Notes: generated by a model not told the origin, from the sequence alone. 64,000 nt of DNA from Candidatus Paraprochloron terpiosi LD05 (GCA_018141785.1 CP073341.1:1969422-2033421); one strand, 5' to 3'; counted from the stretch's first letter, positions 42,619 to 52,959 are shown. Made by a program: numbers and translations.

Positions 42619-45225
42619 ATGAGCAAGTCCAACCCCCAGCAGAAAAACCCCGTCATCGCCACCAGAAATGCACCCCATGAAGATTACCGGGGGTTAGATA
42701 AAGAAGAGTTATCCCCCATGTATCGCCACTACGTTGAAGTGAAAGAGCAGTATCCCAACGCTTTACTGCTATATCGGGTGGGGGATTTTTTTGAATGCTT
42801 CTTCCAAGATGCGGTGATTATCTCCCAGGAACTGGAACTGGTGCGCACCAGTAAAGAGGGGGGCAAAGGTATCGGTAGAGTAGCCATGACGGGGGTTCCA
42901 GCCCATGCGGCAGAGCGCTACAGTAGACTCTTGGTGGAAAAAGGCTATGCAGTAGCTATTTGCGATCAGGTAGAAGATGCTGCGGTTGCTGCGGCCCAAA
43001 AGCGTATCCTGAAAAGGGAAGTACAGAAACTGCTCACTCCCGGTACTTTAACTGATGATGAGATGCTTTCCCCTAGCCAAAATAACTTTCTCGCTGCGGT
43101 TGTCATTGTTAAAAACCATTGGGGCTTTGCTTACGCTGATATCTCTACCGGGGAGTTTTTTACCACCCAGGGGGAAGAACTGGAGTCTCTGACGGCAGAA
43201 ATATGGCGTCAGGAACCTGCTGAAGTACTCTTACCAAGTAATGCTCCTGATATCAATGGTATCCTGCGACCGGGAGAAAAATCCCCCCATCGACCGGATT
43301 GCTTACCGGACTCCTTTTGCTATGCCCTCCGTGGAGTCCAACCCTTCACCCTCATAGAAGCCAAACAGCGATTGCTGGAAACCTTCCGAGTCCGTTCCTT
43401 AGAAGGCATGGGCTGCCAAAACCTCACCCTGGGAGTCCGGGCTGCTGGCGGTCTCTTAGAATATATTGAAGATACCCAAAAAGCAAATCGAGTGCCCCTC
43501 CAACCCCTGCGCACTTACAGTAGAGCAGATTACCTCCTGCTGGATCATCAAACCAGACGGAACCTGGAAATTACCCAAACAGTTAGAGAAGGTAAACTGC
43601 AAGGTTCTCTTCTTTGGAGCTTAGATCGCACCAATACAGCTATGGGAGCTAGGGCGTTGCGTCGCTGGTTGTTGCAACCTTTAATGGATTTAAACGGCAT
43701 CCGCGCTCGACAGGACACCATTGGGGAGTTGGTACAAAACACAGAATTGCGGGAAGACTTGCGCCAACTATTACGGAGCATTTATGATTTAGAAAGATTG
43801 AGCGGGAGGGTAGGTTCGGGAACTGCTAGACCTAGAGATTTGGTCTCCCTAGCCGATTCTCTCCTCCGCTTAACCCAGTTAGCCACATTAGCCCTACAAG
43901 GTTCTTCTCCTTATTTAAAAGCATTGCAACAAGTACCGCCAGAATTAGAAGAGTTAGCAAAGATGGTACTAAGTCAAATAGTGGAGTCTCCTCCTCTGCA
44001 CATGAAGGAAGGGGGAGTGATTAGAAATGGGGTAAACTCGGAATTAGATGAAATGCGGCGCATGTTAGAGGAGGATAAACAGTGGTTGGCGAATTTGGAG
44101 GTGACGGAAAGAGAGCGCACGGGGATTAGTAGGTTGAAGGTGGGTTACAATAAGACTTTCGGTTACTATATCAGTTTCCCCCGCTCTCAGGCAGATAAAG
44201 CGCCGGCTAATTATGTCCGCAAGCAAACTTTAACCAATGAGGAGCGTTATATTACCTCGGATCTGAAAGAGAGGGAAACTCGTATTCTGACAGGGAAAGA
44301 AGATTTGAATCGCTTGGAATATGAGGTTTTTGCCGCCTTAAGGGCGGAGGTAGGCAAAAAAGCTTTGGAGATTCGCCATCTTGCCAAAGCTGTAGCAGCT
44401 ATCGACGTTTTATGTGCCTTAGGGGAGGTGGCAGTCTATCAAGGTTACTGTCCTCCAGAGGTAGTATCCGGTAGGGAAATGGAAATTATTGATGGACGTC
44501 ATCCCGTGGTGGAAAAATCCCTCGGGGCAGGTTTATTTGTCCCCAACTCAACTACAATGGGAGCAAATGGAAATAATAACAAACCCGATTTAATCATTCT
44601 GACAGGACCAAATGCTAGCGGTAAGAGTTGCTATTTAAGACAGGTGGGACTGATTCAATTAATGGCTCAAACTGGGAGTTTTGTTCCCGCTACCGGGGCA
44701 AAATTGGGCATCTGCGATCGCATCTTTACCCGAGTAGGAGCGGTAGATGACTTATCTTCTGGACAATCTACTTTTATGGTAGAGATGAATGAAACCGCCA
44801 ATATTCTCAATCATGCCAGTGCCCAATCTTTAGTACTCCTAGATGAAATCGGGCGAGGAACTGCTACTTTTGATGGTCTTTCCATTGCTTGGGCAGTGGC
44901 AGAATATTTGGCAGTGGAGATTCGTTCCAAGGCAATTTTTGCCACTCATTATCACGAATTAAACGAACTAGCTTCCCTCCTTACTAATGTAGCAAATTAT
45001 CAAGTGACAGTCAAGGAATTGCCCGAAGAAATTGTATTTTTACACCAGGTGCATCCCGGAGGTGCAGACCGTTCCTACGGTATTGAAGCAGGTCGTTTGG
45101 CAGGTTTACCAGCAACAGTAATTAAAAGAGCCAAACAGGTTATGGGACAAATAGAAAACCATAGTAAAATAGCCTTAGGGTTGCGCAAGCAAGGAATTGA
45201 GGAGCAGGAACAGGAAAAGAATTAG
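42619..45225 (+). CDS. mutS: DNA mismatch repair protein MutS
   Basis: An 868-residue MutS1 protein. The mismatch-reading Phe-x-Glu is in [10 protein letters not shown] (about residues 55-64), Walker A is [14 protein letters not shown], Walker B is [15 protein letters not shown], and [11 protein letters not shown] follows. It ends in a short Glu/Gln-rich tail. It recognises mismatches and small loops. Monocistronic; 222 bp separate it from ptuA. Confidence 0.96.
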   Translation: MSKSNPQQKNPVIATRNAPHEDYRGLDKEELSPMYRHYVEVKEQYPNALLLYRVGDFFECFFQDAVIISQELELVRTSKEGGKGIGRVAMTGVPAHAAERYSRLLVEKGYAVAICDQVEDAAVAAAQKRILKREVQKLLTPGTLTDDEMLSPSQNNFLAAVVIVKNHWGFAYADISTGEFFTTQGEELESLTAEIWRQEPAEVLLPSNAPDINGILRPGEKSPHRPDCLPDSFCYALRGVQPFTLIEAKQRLLETFRVRSLEGMGCQNLTLGVRAAGGLLEYIEDTQKANRVPLQPLRTYSRADYLLLDHQTRRNLEITQTVREGKLQGSLLWSLDRTNTAMGARALRRWLLQPLMDLNGIRARQDTIGELVQNTELREDLRQLLRSIYDLERLSGRVGSGTARPRDLVSLADSLLRLTQLATLALQGSSPYLKALQQVPPELEELAKMVLSQIVESPPLHMKEGGVIRNGVNSELDEMRRMLEEDKQWLANLEVTERERTGISRLKVGYNKTFGYYISFPRSQADKAPANYVRKQTLTNEERYITSDLKERETRILTGKEDLNRLEYEVFAALRAEVGKKALEIRHLAKAVAAIDVLCALGEVAVYQGYCPPEVVSGREMEIIDGRHPVVEKSLGAGLFVPNSTTMGANGNNNKPDLIILTGPNASGKSCYLRQVGLIQLMAQTGSFVPATGAKLGICDRIFTRVGAVDDLSSGQSTFMVEMNETANILNHASAQSLVLLDEIGRGTATFDGLSIAWAVAEYLAVEIRSKAIFATHYHELNELASLLTNVANYQVTVKELPEEIVFLHQVHPGGADRSYGIEAGRLAGLPATVIKRAKQVMGQIENHSKIALGLRKQGIEEQEQEKN

Positions 45226-45361
45226 AAGAAAAAAGATAACCTAGGGCTTGGTTACAGGCTAAAAGACTGGTCTAATCCAATACACTTGTTACTTAAAGTC
45301 AGTTGAGCTGCTAAAACTTGTGCAATAACGCGATCGACCAGTTAATCCTCCTCAAGGCATC

Positions 45362-45414
45362 GGTAACCGTTTAACAACCGTCCCTAATAGATAGTAATAA
45401 AGTAAATGATAAGA
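45362..45414 (+). promoter_or_regulatory. Diverged copy of the dnaK promoter region upstream of ptuA
   Basis: ggtaaccgtttaacaaccg, then tccctaatagatagtaat and aaagtaaatgata, align with 47313-47412 and 48643-48730 upstream of the dnaK fragment and dnaK. The alignment needs a deletion of about 47 bp that removes a CAGGT/ACCTG hairpin. ptuA therefore appears to use a dnaK-derived promoter. Confidence 0.55.
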
Positions 45415-45447
45415 TAGCAGGACTTAGCTAACCAGAGAATCGGACTC

Positions 45448-46707
45448 ATGCATATCCAAACACTTAATCTCACTAACTACCGTGGGGCAAAATACTTGCC
45501 CCTCCAGCTTGATGAGAAGTTAAACGTATTCGCAGGTGTTAATGGTGCTGGTAAGTCCACTGTACTGGATGGGGCTGCTACCATGTTATCCTGGGCTGTT
45601 AGTCGTATCCGCAATCCCGGTACGTCAGGCCGTCCCATATCCGAAGATGATATTACAAATCTACAGTCTTCAGCCTCAATTGAACTTGTTTGTGCTGATG
45701 GCTCCCAGTCTATTCAATGGAGGCTCAGCAAAAGTCTTAAGGGGCGGGGTTCGCCAGCTCAGCCCAGTCGCTTGACGGAGTTAAATGACTATGCAAAAAC
45801 GCTTCAGGCAAAAATTGCGGCCAGTGAGGAGACCGTCAACATCCCTATATTTATCCACTATCCCGTAAATCGAGCTGTCCTGGATATTCCGCTGCGGATT
45901 CGAGGTAATAAAACTTTTGACCTTTTGTCAGCCTATGACAATGCTTTGACCAGCGGTGCCAACTTTCGGGCATTTTTTGCATGGTTCCGAGAACGGGAAG
46001 ATTTAGAAAACGAAAATAGGTTAAATAATTCAACCGAAAGTGATCTTCCCGATCCTCAACTTGAGGCTGTTCGTAACGCTTTGCATCAATTATTACCAGA
46101 ATTCCAAAACCTAACTGTTAGACGTCATCCACTCAGAATGGAGATTGAAAAGGATGGAGAACTTTTAAAGGTTAATCAACTGTCAGATGGCGAAAAATGC
46201 CTCATCGCAATGGTGAGTGATATGGCTCGCAGACTGGCAATTGCTAACCCCCAAGGTAACCCCCTTCTGGGTAAAGGGATTATTCTAATTGATGAAATCG
46301 ACCTCCATCTTCATCCTAAATGGCAACAAATGATAGTCCCCCAGTTACTCCAAGTTTTTTCCAACTGTCAGTTTATTTTTTCAACCCATTCACCCCATGT
46401 ACTCACCCACATAAAACCGGAAAATATCTTTCTTCTCAAGCAAACTGAGGGACAAATTACTGTAGATCAACCATCTGAGTCTTATGGCAAAAATGTCGTT
46501 CGGATTCTGGAAGACTTGATGGAGCTAGATACCACACGACCATCCAAAGTCAACTCAAAGCTGCATGAAATCTATGAAATGCTTGAGCAGAATCGATTGG
46601 AAGAAGCAAAGCAAGCAATCAGAAAGATGAAAAAGCAAATTGGAGATGACCCGGACTTAGTGAGAGCCACTGTCCTAATCAGACGAAAAGAGGTGATTGG
46701 TAAATGA
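45448..46707 (+). CDS. ptuA: PtuA-like AAA ATPase (Septu defence system)
   Basis: A 419-residue SMC/OLD-like ATPase. Walker A is FAGVNGAGKSTVLDG (about residues 28-42), the ABC-type signature is NQLSDGEKCLIAMVSDMA, Walker B is IILIDEIDLHLHPKWQ and the His switch is FSTHSPHVLTH. The gene directly downstream, overlapping by 4 bp (ATGA), encodes an HNH nuclease of the PtuB type, the composition of Septu anti-phage systems and of the PtuAB effectors of some retrons. No reverse transcriptase is nearby, so it is classed as Septu. PtuA would hold the nuclease and respond to nucleotide or phage signals. Confidence 0.85.
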   Translation: MHIQTLNLTNYRGAKYLPLQLDEKLNVFAGVNGAGKSTVLDGAATMLSWAVSRIRNPGTSGRPISEDDITNLQSSASIELVCADGSQSIQWRLSKSLKGRGSPAQPSRLTELNDYAKTLQAKIAASEETVNIPIFIHYPVNRAVLDIPLRIRGNKTFDLLSAYDNALTSGANFRAFFAWFREREDLENENRLNNSTESDLPDPQLEAVRNALHQLLPEFQNLTVRRHPLRMEIEKDGELLKVNQLSDGEKCLIAMVSDMARRLAIANPQGNPLLGKGIILIDEIDLHLHPKWQQMIVPQLLQVFSNCQFIFSTHSPHVLTHIKPENIFLLKQTEGQITVDQPSESYGKNVVRILEDLMELDTTRPSKVNSKLHEIYEMLEQNRLEEAKQAIRKMKKQIGDDPDLVRATVLIRRKEVIGK

Positions 46708-47309
46708 AACACATTCAAAAGCACCCCGAACCCCGAGCAATAAGCAATTGGAAACAACAAAGTAACCCTAATTGGCACCCCACCTATGCCACCCTTTGTC
46801 ATACTCTGAAACAAGTTCTGAAGGATGCACTGATGCGAGAGCAAGGATATTTATGCTGCTATTGTGAACGCAGTCTTACCTCAGATGATTCCCACATTGA
46901 GCATTTCAGACCCCAGAGTGATCAGACCATCGATTCCTTAGATTTTGCTAATCTGCTGTGCTCCTGCCAAAAAAGAGAACCCCTCCACTGCGGCCATCTC
47001 AAAGGGAACTGGTTTGACGATAAGCTGCTCATTTCCCCCCTTGATTCCACTTGCGAGTCCCGATTTGCCTTCACCGCCGATGGTCATATTAAACCCAGAA
47101 AAGAAATTGATCAGGCAGCAAAGACCACGATTGAAAAGTTGGGACTCAATATCCCAAAATTACGAGACCTGCGGAAACATGCCATTGAACCGTTTCTGGA
47201 TGAAAATTTGTCCGCACAAGAATTCCAGCAATTTGTACAGGATTATTTAGTCCCCTTAGTATCGGGTGAGTTTAGTCCGTTCTGGACAACGATTAAGTAC
47301 CTATTCTAG
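46704..47309 (+). CDS. ptuB: PtuB-like HNH endonuclease (Septu defence system)
   Basis: A 201-residue nuclease. The zinc and HNH region is YLCCYCERSLTSDDSHIEHF (CxxC and H-I-E-H), followed by CSCQK and HCGHLKGN, which give further ligands. This matches the TIGR02646-type putative HNH nucleases of Septu and retron systems. Its ATG overlaps the ptuA stop, indicating a tight complex. It would cut DNA once released or activated by PtuA. The following sequence is a copy of the dnaK promoter. Confidence 0.85.
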   Translation: MKHIQKHPEPRAISNWKQQSNPNWHPTYATLCHTLKQVLKDALMREQGYLCCYCERSLTSDDSHIEHFRPQSDQTIDSLDFANLLCSCQKREPLHCGHLKGNWFDDKLLISPLDSTCESRFAFTADGHIKPRKEIDQAAKTTIEKLGLNIPKLRDLRKHAIEPFLDENLSAQEFQQFVQDYLVPLVSGEFSPFWTTIKYLF

Positions 47310-47312
47310 GCA

Positions 47313-47512
47313 TAGGTAACTGTTTGAGAACCGTCCCAACAGGTTCGGGAAACTACACTACCTGAATAATATCCGGTAGCCTCATTATAGATAGTACTAA
47401 AGCAAAAGATAGACGAAAAACTTACATCGGAGCAATACGACATATGGGAAAAGTTGTTGGAATAGACCTAGGTACGACAAACTCTTGCGTCGCCGTCATG
47501 GAAGGTGCCCAA
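47313..47512 (+). repeat. Direct copy of the dnaK promoter region and first codons
   Basis: About 190 bp (aaccgtcccaacaggttcgg onward, through the ATG at 47444 and some 20 codons) match 48648-48823 upstream of and into dnaK with few substitutions. The frame from 47444 reads [20 protein letters not shown] and then loses dnaK similarity, ending at 47601 after 52 codons. It is therefore a broken dnaK start, possibly still transcribed. Confidence 0.85.
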
Positions 47513-47546
47513 GCCACCAGAACTAGCCTCTCAGAGCGATTTAGAT

Positions 47547-47738
47547 TTATCCAATCCCGCCGACACCGTTCCCAATGCCTCCATAGCGATGCTCTTTGAA
47601 AAACACCTGACGAGCATAGTAGGTTGCGCAGTTATAGATTTTATTGGCTTCGCCACAGGCGTACTCCAAAATTGCCGAGAGGTCTTTGTCGGGATGGAGG
47701 AGCACCTGCTGGCAACCCATGAGTTTGGGATTCTTCAT
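47547..47738 (-). pseudogene. N-terminal fragment of a TnpB (IS200/IS605 OrfB) protein
   Basis: Minus strand from ATG 47736-47738: MKNPKLMGCQQVLLHPDKDL, then AILEYACGEANKIYNCATYY and [10 protein letters not shown], the usual start of cyanobacterial TnpB proteins. After about 55 residues it runs into the antisense of the dnaK fragment. No TnpA and no catalytic RuvC part remain. A matching IS end lies upstream at 47794-47816. Confidence 0.7.
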
Positions 47739-47793
47739 GGCAACAATTATACTATTTATGGCTGACATAACTCGCTCTCCCTTCCTCACTGCG

Positions 47794-47816
47794 GCCCCGC
47801 GCTGAAGCGACGGGGC
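47794..47816. mobile_element. IS200/IS605-type end hairpin
   Basis: GCCCCG-CGC-tgaa-GCG-a-CGGGGC is an imperfect palindrome with one bulged base, followed by taccaagctcccgag. This is the typical subterminal hairpin bound by IS200/IS605 transposases in cyanobacteria. A partial cousin (gacggggctaccaatctcc) is seen at about 38493-38511. Confidence 0.6.
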
Positions 47817-47860
47817 TACCAAGCTCCCGAGTTTTTCTGTGTTTCGCAGCAATCTCACTT

Positions 47861-48592
47861 TTAATCAATTTCATCCGGGTTTACCCCCATTTCTCGTAAA
47901 CGCTGGGCTAACTTGTCAGCCCGTTGTGCTAAAGTTTTGATTCTGGTTTGTTCTTCTTTAATTAATTCTTCCACCAAGGGAGGAGCGAGTAGTTTTTTAA
48001 CCGATAAAAATAGCTGAGAAAACTGACTGGAAACAATGAAGGTATCTTCGGAAAAATCCGTCCTAGTATATCCTCCTTTTTTCCCAGGATTAGCAAACAC
48101 CAGCACTCTTTTCTTTTTCGGGTCTACTAACCAATACTCGGCAATTTCTGCCATTTCGTATTCATAGCGTTTAATTACATAATCATCCCGGCGATTGCTG
48201 CTCACAACTTCTACCACCAGAAGGGGTTTTTCGTCAAAATCCAAAACCCCCGCCCCGGGACGTTCGCTGATTTGCTCCCAAAGACTCTGATAACAAACGA
48301 TAGCGTCAGGAATTCGGGATGTATTGTCATCTGTTCTCACTCCTACAGTGGTTTTCGCCACCATTGATAAATTTTGGTCCGCAAAATAGCGCTGTAACTT
48401 GTACACCAAAAATTCACAGATTTTGGCGTGTTTTAGAGTAGTTGCTCCCATGGGGACTATTTTGCCTCTCACTAATTCGTAGAGAACATCCGGTTCTCCT
48501 TCATATTCGAGATATTCTTGGAAGGTTAACAGATGTTCAACTTCAGGAGATTTATTAATTACCTCTGTTGCTGAGACGACAGCTTGTGTCAT
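47861..48592 (-). CDS. Uma2 family endonuclease (third subfamily)
   Basis: A 243-residue Uma2 protein. Core: EGEPDVLYELVRGKIVPM, SRIPDAIVC (Asp), KPLLVVEVVSSNRRDD (Glu), then K in VIKRYEYEMAEIAEYWLVDP. A C-terminal coiled coil (EELIKEEQTRIKTLAQRADK) follows. It lies between the dnaK fragment and the real dnaK, pointing away from dnaK, so its leader abuts the dnaK promoter. Confidence 0.87.
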   Translation of the reverse strand: MTQAVVSATEVINKSPEVEHLLTFQEYLEYEGEPDVLYELVRGKIVPMGATTLKHAKICEFLVYKLQRYFADQNLSMVAKTTVGVRTDDNTSRIPDAIVCYQSLWEQISERPGAGVLDFDEKPLLVVEVVSSNRRDDYVIKRYEYEMAEIAEYWLVDPKKKRVLVFANPGKKGGYTRTDFSEDTFIVSSQFSQLFLSVKKLLAPPLVEELIKEEQTRIKTLAQRADKLAQRLREMGVNPDEID

Positions 48593-48642
48593 AGTTATAC
48601 CTCTCTGGGGATGGCGGATATTTTCTCAAATATAGCAAATAA

Positions 48643-48758
48643 TTAACAACCGTCCCAACAGGTTCGGGAAACTACACTACCTGAATAATATCCGGTAGCT
48701 TCATTATAGATGGTAGTAAAGCAAATGATAAAGAAAAAATTTACACCGAGTAGGACAT
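48643..48758 (+). promoter_or_regulatory. dnaK promoter and leader region
   Basis: A CAGGT/ACCTG hairpin (about 48658-48682), a TATAGA-like -10 candidate at about 48705-48710 and the leader up to ATG 48759. The same sequence stands at 47316-47443, and part of it at 45362-45414. No CIRCE inverted repeat was seen. Confidence 0.5.
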
Positions 48759-50675
48759 ATGGGAAAAGTTGTTGGCATAGACCTAGGTACGACAAACTCT
48801 TGCGTCTCCGTCATAGAAGGTGGTAAACCCACTGTTATAGCTAACGCAGAGGGTTTTAGAACCACCCCTTCTGTAGTCGCCTATGCCAAAAACGGCGACC
48901 GCCTAGTGGGCCAGATCGCCAAGCGGCAAGCAGTAATGAACCCGGACAACACCTTCTATTCAGTTAAACGCTTCATCGGACGCAAGTACAATGAAGTAAC
49001 CAACGAAACCACAGAAGTTTCCTACAAAGTTCTGCGGGATGGCAATAGTAACGTTAAACTGGACTCTCCCGCCCAAGGGAAGAAATTTGCCCCCGAGGAA
49101 ATTTCCGCCCAAGTATTGCGCAAATTAGTTGAAGATGCCAGCAAATATCTGGGAGAAACAGTAACTGATGCAGTAATAACCGTTCCTGCCTATTTCAACG
49201 ACTCCCAACGTCAAGCTACTAAAGACGCAGGTAAAATTGCTGGCATTGAAGTTAAGCGCATTATCAACGAACCCACCGCCGCTTCTCTCGCCTATGGCTT
49301 GGATAAAAAGAGTCACGAAACCATCCTCGTCTTTGACTTAGGGGGCGGTACCTTTGATGTTTCCATCTTAGAAGTAGGGGATGGGGTTTTTGAAGTACTA
49401 GCTACCTCTGGAGACACCCACCTGGGGGGTGATGACTTTGATAAGAAAATTGTAGACTATCTCGCAGCAGAGTTTAAGAAAAACGAAGGCATCGACCTGC
49501 GGAAAGACAAGCAGGCATTGCAGCGTCTGACAGAAGCAGCAGAGAAGGCGAAAATCGAACTTTCTAGTGTCACCCAAGCAGACATCAACCTGCCCTTCAT
49601 CACCGCTACCCAAGATGGTCCCAAACACCTGGATATTACCCTAACCAGGGCACAATTTGAAGAACTAGCTGCTGATTTAATCGATCGCTGTCGCATTCCT
49701 GTGGAAAAAGCCATGGGGGATGCTAAAATTAAGAAGGATGCTATTGATGAAGTAGTGATGGTGGGAGGTTCCACTCGTATTCCCGCTGTGGTAGAACTGG
49801 TGAAGCGGGTGCTGGACAAAGCCCCCAACCAAACCGTGAACCCGGATGAAGTGGTGGCAGTAGGTGCAGCGATTCAAGGGGGTGTTCTCGCTGGAGAAGT
49901 AAAGGATATCCTGCTGCTGGACGTTACTCCCCTCTCCTTAGGAGTAGAAACCTTAGGGGGTGTGATGACCAAAATTATCCCCCGGAACACCACGATTCCC
50001 ACCAAGAAATCGGAAACTTTCTCCACAGCAGTAGATGGACAAACCAACGTAGAAATCCACGTCCTCCAAGGAGAAAGGGAATTCTCCAAAGACAACAAGA
50101 GTTTGGGAACCTTCCGCCTAGACGGTATTCCTCCTGCACCCCGAGGTGTACCCCAAATTGAAGTTACCTTCGATATTGATGCTAACGGGATCCTCAACGT
50201 TACCGCTAAGGATAAGGGAACGGGTAAAGAACAGTCCATCAGCATTACCGGGGCTTCCACTCTACCCTCCGAGGAAGTGGATCGCATGGTTAAGGAAGCA
50301 GAAGCCAACGCCTCTGCGGATAAAGAACGGCGGGAGGCAATCGATCGCCGGAATCAGGCAGACTCCCTCGTCTACCAGGCTGAGAAGCAACTGAAGGAAC
50401 TGGGAGATAAAGTTCCTGCTGCTGATAAAACTAAGGCAGAAGATTTGATTAAGGATCTCAAGGATGCAGTTGCCAAGGAAGATGACGCCCGGATTCAAAC
50501 CTTAATGCCGGAACTACAACAGACACTTTATAGTATTGGCAGCAGCGTCTATCAGGAAGCAGGTGGCGTCGGCTCCGACGGTGCTGCTCCTGGAAACGGT
50601 AGTGATGCTCCTAACGGGAGTACGGCGGATAGTGGCGAAGATGTCATTGATGCCGAATTCTCAGAAACGAAGTGA
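48759..50675 (+). CDS. dnaK: Molecular chaperone DnaK
   Basis: A 638-residue Hsp70. The ATPase domain starts [15 protein letters not shown] and contains [15 protein letters not shown] and [10 protein letters not shown]. The substrate-binding domain (about 390-610) contains [16 protein letters not shown]. It ends [12 protein letters not shown] after a Gly/Ser/Asp-rich stretch. It has the length and start of the cyanobacterial DnaK2 type. No grpE or dnaJ is adjacent. Its 5' end has been duplicated at 47313-47512. Confidence 0.97.
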   Translation: MGKVVGIDLGTTNSCVSVIEGGKPTVIANAEGFRTTPSVVAYAKNGDRLVGQIAKRQAVMNPDNTFYSVKRFIGRKYNEVTNETTEVSYKVLRDGNSNVKLDSPAQGKKFAPEEISAQVLRKLVEDASKYLGETVTDAVITVPAYFNDSQRQATKDAGKIAGIEVKRIINEPTAASLAYGLDKKSHETILVFDLGGGTFDVSILEVGDGVFEVLATSGDTHLGGDDFDKKIVDYLAAEFKKNEGIDLRKDKQALQRLTEAAEKAKIELSSVTQADINLPFITATQDGPKHLDITLTRAQFEELAADLIDRCRIPVEKAMGDAKIKKDAIDEVVMVGGSTRIPAVVELVKRVLDKAPNQTVNPDEVVAVGAAIQGGVLAGEVKDILLLDVTPLSLGVETLGGVMTKIIPRNTTIPTKKSETFSTAVDGQTNVEIHVLQGEREFSKDNKSLGTFRLDGIPPAPRGVPQIEVTFDIDANGILNVTAKDKGTGKEQSISITGASTLPSEEVDRMVKEAEANASADKERREAIDRRNQADSLVYQAEKQLKELGDKVPAADKTKAEDLIKDLKDAVAKEDDARIQTLMPELQQTLYSIGSSVYQEAGGVGSDGAAPGNGSDAPNGSTADSGEDVIDAEFSETK

Positions 50676-50678
50676 TTG

Positions 50679-50800
50679 TAGGGTGGGCATTGCCCACCAT
50701 GCAGCAGACGGAAAATTGCGCCATGTGGAGATTGGACATATATCCTTTAACCGCTATAAGATTAAACCGCAGAGACGCAGAGTACGCAGAGAAGGATAAG
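50679..50800. repeat. Palindrome and heptamer repeat after dnaK
   Basis: gtagggtgggcattgcccac at 50680-50699 directly after the dnaK stop, and accgcagagacgcagagtac with a further cgcagag unit at about 50766-50792. The rest of the 237-bp gap has no gene. Confidence 0.7.
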
Positions 50801-50912
50801 AGAGGAAGTTATTTATTGCCCACCCAGTTTATTATTCTATTTTGGAGGCGTGGGTGGGCGGTAAAACCTCGTTATGAATAAGCTTTTAACTGTCATGTAC
50901 TGGCTCTAATAT

Positions 50913-51512
50913 ATGGCCTATAGCGATTTTAAAACTCTATCCAAAGTAATAACGACTTTCGAGCTATCCGTTGATGAGACGTGTCACCTATTTACAGAGA
51001 TAGCTCCAATTATACCCAGTGATTATCTCCAAAGAACCCTAGATGAATATTTGCCTCTTGTAAATGCTATTAACACAGAAAAAGCCCGTTCTGAATTGAT
51101 TATTGCGCCAGTACTTTTGGAAGTCAGACGTATCTTCAACTTTCAGATTGGTTTTTTTTCAGGAACAGATTTTACTGTGGATCCTGAAGTTGGACTCAAT
51201 GGTTATTGTGATTATATCCTAAGTTATTCTTCAGAAATATATGAGATTCAATCCCCTGTGGTAACCCTAGTGGAAGCCAAGAATGAAAATATTAAGGGGG
51301 GGTTGGGACAATGTATTGCAGAAATGGTAGCTGCTCAAAGGTTTAATCAACAACAAGGTAATGAAATTAAAACCATTTACGGCGCAGTTACTACCGGAAC
51401 CGCTTGGAAGTTCATAAAACTTGCAGAACAAGTGGTTTTTATCGATTTAAGTGATTATTATATTAAAGAAGTGGATAAAATTTTAGGTATTTTGGCATTT
51501 CCTTTTTCCTAA
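50913..51512 (+). CDS. Putative PD-(D/E)XK nuclease-like protein
   Basis: A 199-residue soluble protein. GLNGYCDYILSYS followed about 25 residues later by VTLVEAKNENIKGGLGQCIA reproduces the D...ExK...Q pattern of PD-(D/E)XK enzymes. I know similar stand-alone cyanobacterial proteins without assigned function. It converges with the histidine kinase gene (4-bp overlap at the 3' ends). Its DNA source or target cannot be judged. Confidence 0.6.
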   Translation: MAYSDFKTLSKVITTFELSVDETCHLFTEIAPIIPSDYLQRTLDEYLPLVNAINTEKARSELIIAPVLLEVRRIFNFQIGFFSGTDFTVDPEVGLNGYCDYILSYSSEIYEIQSPVVTLVEAKNENIKGGLGQCIAEMVAAQRFNQQQGNEIKTIYGAVTTGTAWKFIKLAEQVVFIDLSDYYIKEVDKILGILAFPFS

Positions 51513-52894
51513 CAACTGCTCAAATTCTTGTGTGTAGTGCTATAGATAGGCAATCGAACGGTAAAAGTACTGCCTTTATCTAATTCGCTTTCTACTTCAA
51601 TACTACCACCATGGGAGTTCGAGATCGCCTTGGCAATAGGTAAACCTAAACCAAATCCTCCAGTTTTCCGAGAGCGATCTTCCCCCGCTCGATAAAATCG
51701 TTCAAAAATCCGCGACTTATCTTTCATCCCAATACCTATTCCTGTATCTTTCACCTTAATTAAAGCAAAACCATGACACCTATCTAAAATCAGAGTTACT
51801 TTCCCCTCCCTAGGAGTATAATTAATAGCATTAGTCACTAAATTAGCTACCATGCGATATAACTGAGCCTCATTTCCCCTCACTTGTAATTCTGAGCTTA
51901 GGTTAAAATCCACCACTAATTCTACATTAGCCTCTCTAGCTAAAGCAGCTAGTTCCTCAGCAATATCGTTAACTATATCTTGGAGTATAATCAACTCACC
52001 AGTTGCAACTGGTAAATCTGGGCGCTCCATCCCCGCTAACAGCAACAAATCTCCTACCAACTGAGAAAGGCGATTATTCTGACGCTGCACTACTTCCAAA
52101 GTACATCGCGCTTCATCTTCATTTAAAGAAGGTAGCTGCAAACTGGATTCTACTGTTGCTCCAACCGCAGCTAGAGGTGTGCGTAACTCATGAGCAGCAT
52201 CAGCAGTAAATTGTTGCATTTGTTGATAAGATTGATAAATAGGTTCCATGGCTAATGCAGCCAACCACCAACTGGCAATACCCACCAATAGCATGATTAA
52301 AGGTAATCCCACCAGGATAATCCATCTTACCGCCCCTACATAATCATCGAAGTCTGACTGGTTGCGCCCTATTTGCAAATATCCCCAATCTTGATTATTT
52401 TTAGTATGCAAGGGGAGGGTAATTTGACGATAACGGATATTTTGATTGTCTTTAAGAGTATACCATTTGGGTTCCGTTTCCGTCAATCTCACCGAGGCTG
52501 GGATAAAATTGCCGGCGATCGCCACTAACTCTCCCGAAATATTCACAAAATGGATATAATAATTATCAGATAGGTTAATTTTACTGGCAATATGCCTCTG
52601 GTTATCTATTGTATTATGGAAACAAGGAGCTGTCAATAAACACAAATTGGGCAAAAGTTGGTTTATTTCTGGCTCTAACTTACCAGGTTCTTTAAGTAAA
52701 GGTTCTATACTATCATGGAGAGTACCGGCAACAGATTCCACCTCTCTATCTATAGTTATCCTATGAGCGTGGGCGATGGCTTCATACATTCCCAAAGCAG
52801 ATATACTCAAAATCCCTCCCATGACACCCGCATACCAAATCGCCAGTCTCCCTCGTCTCTGTTTAAATAGCTTATTTTGTGACCTAAATCCCAT
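51509..52894 (-). CDS. Two-component sensor histidine kinase (RppB/NrsS/CopS-like)
   Basis: A 461-residue membrane kinase: first membrane segment at about 17-38, a periplasmic sensor domain of roughly 150 residues containing NLCLLTAPCFHN, second segment at about 190-215, H-box HELRTPLAAVG, N-box NLVTNAINYTP and G-boxes KDTGIGIG and GFGLGLPIAKA. The paired Cys with His in the sensor loop could bind metal. It resembles the cyanobacterial kinases for Ni, Cu or redox signals. The cognate regulator (53800) is separated from it by a yefM-yoeB pair. Confidence 0.85.
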   Translation of the reverse strand: MGFRSQNKLFKQRRGRLAIWYAGVMGGILSISALGMYEAIAHAHRITIDREVESVAGTLHDSIEPLLKEPGKLEPEINQLLPNLCLLTAPCFHNTIDNQRHIASKINLSDNYYIHFVNISGELVAIAGNFIPASVRLTETEPKWYTLKDNQNIRYRQITLPLHTKNNQDWGYLQIGRNQSDFDDYVGAVRWIILVGLPLIMLLVGIASWWLAALAMEPIYQSYQQMQQFTADAAHELRTPLAAVGATVESSLQLPSLNEDEARCTLEVVQRQNNRLSQLVGDLLLLAGMERPDLPVATGELIILQDIVNDIAEELAALAREANVELVVDFNLSSELQVRGNEAQLYRMVANLVTNAINYTPREGKVTLILDRCHGFALIKVKDTGIGIGMKDKSRIFERFYRAGEDRSRKTGGFGLGLPIAKAISNSHGGSIEVESELDKGSTFTVRLPIYSTTHKNLSSC

Positions 52895-52910
52895 GAATAA
52901 TTAATTTCGT

Positions 52911-52941
52911 AGGTTGGGTTTCGTTCCTCAACCCAACATTG
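52911..52941. repeat. Short palindrome (taggttgggtt type)
   Basis: gtaggttgggtttcgttcct followed by caacccaac: TTGGGTT and AACCCAA pair around a 10-nt loop. A related unit is at 61516-61552. Confidence 0.6.
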
Positions 52942-52959
52942 GCAGGGCGACCTTGGGTT

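Noticed and set aside
45448-47309. Retron built on the PtuA-PtuB pair
   Set aside because: No reverse transcriptase gene or msr-msd-like region is present within several kb on either side.
48600-48758. CIRCE element for dnaK
   Set aside because: No TTAGCACTC-N9-GAGTGCTAA inverted repeat is present; only a short CAGGT/ACCTG hairpin.
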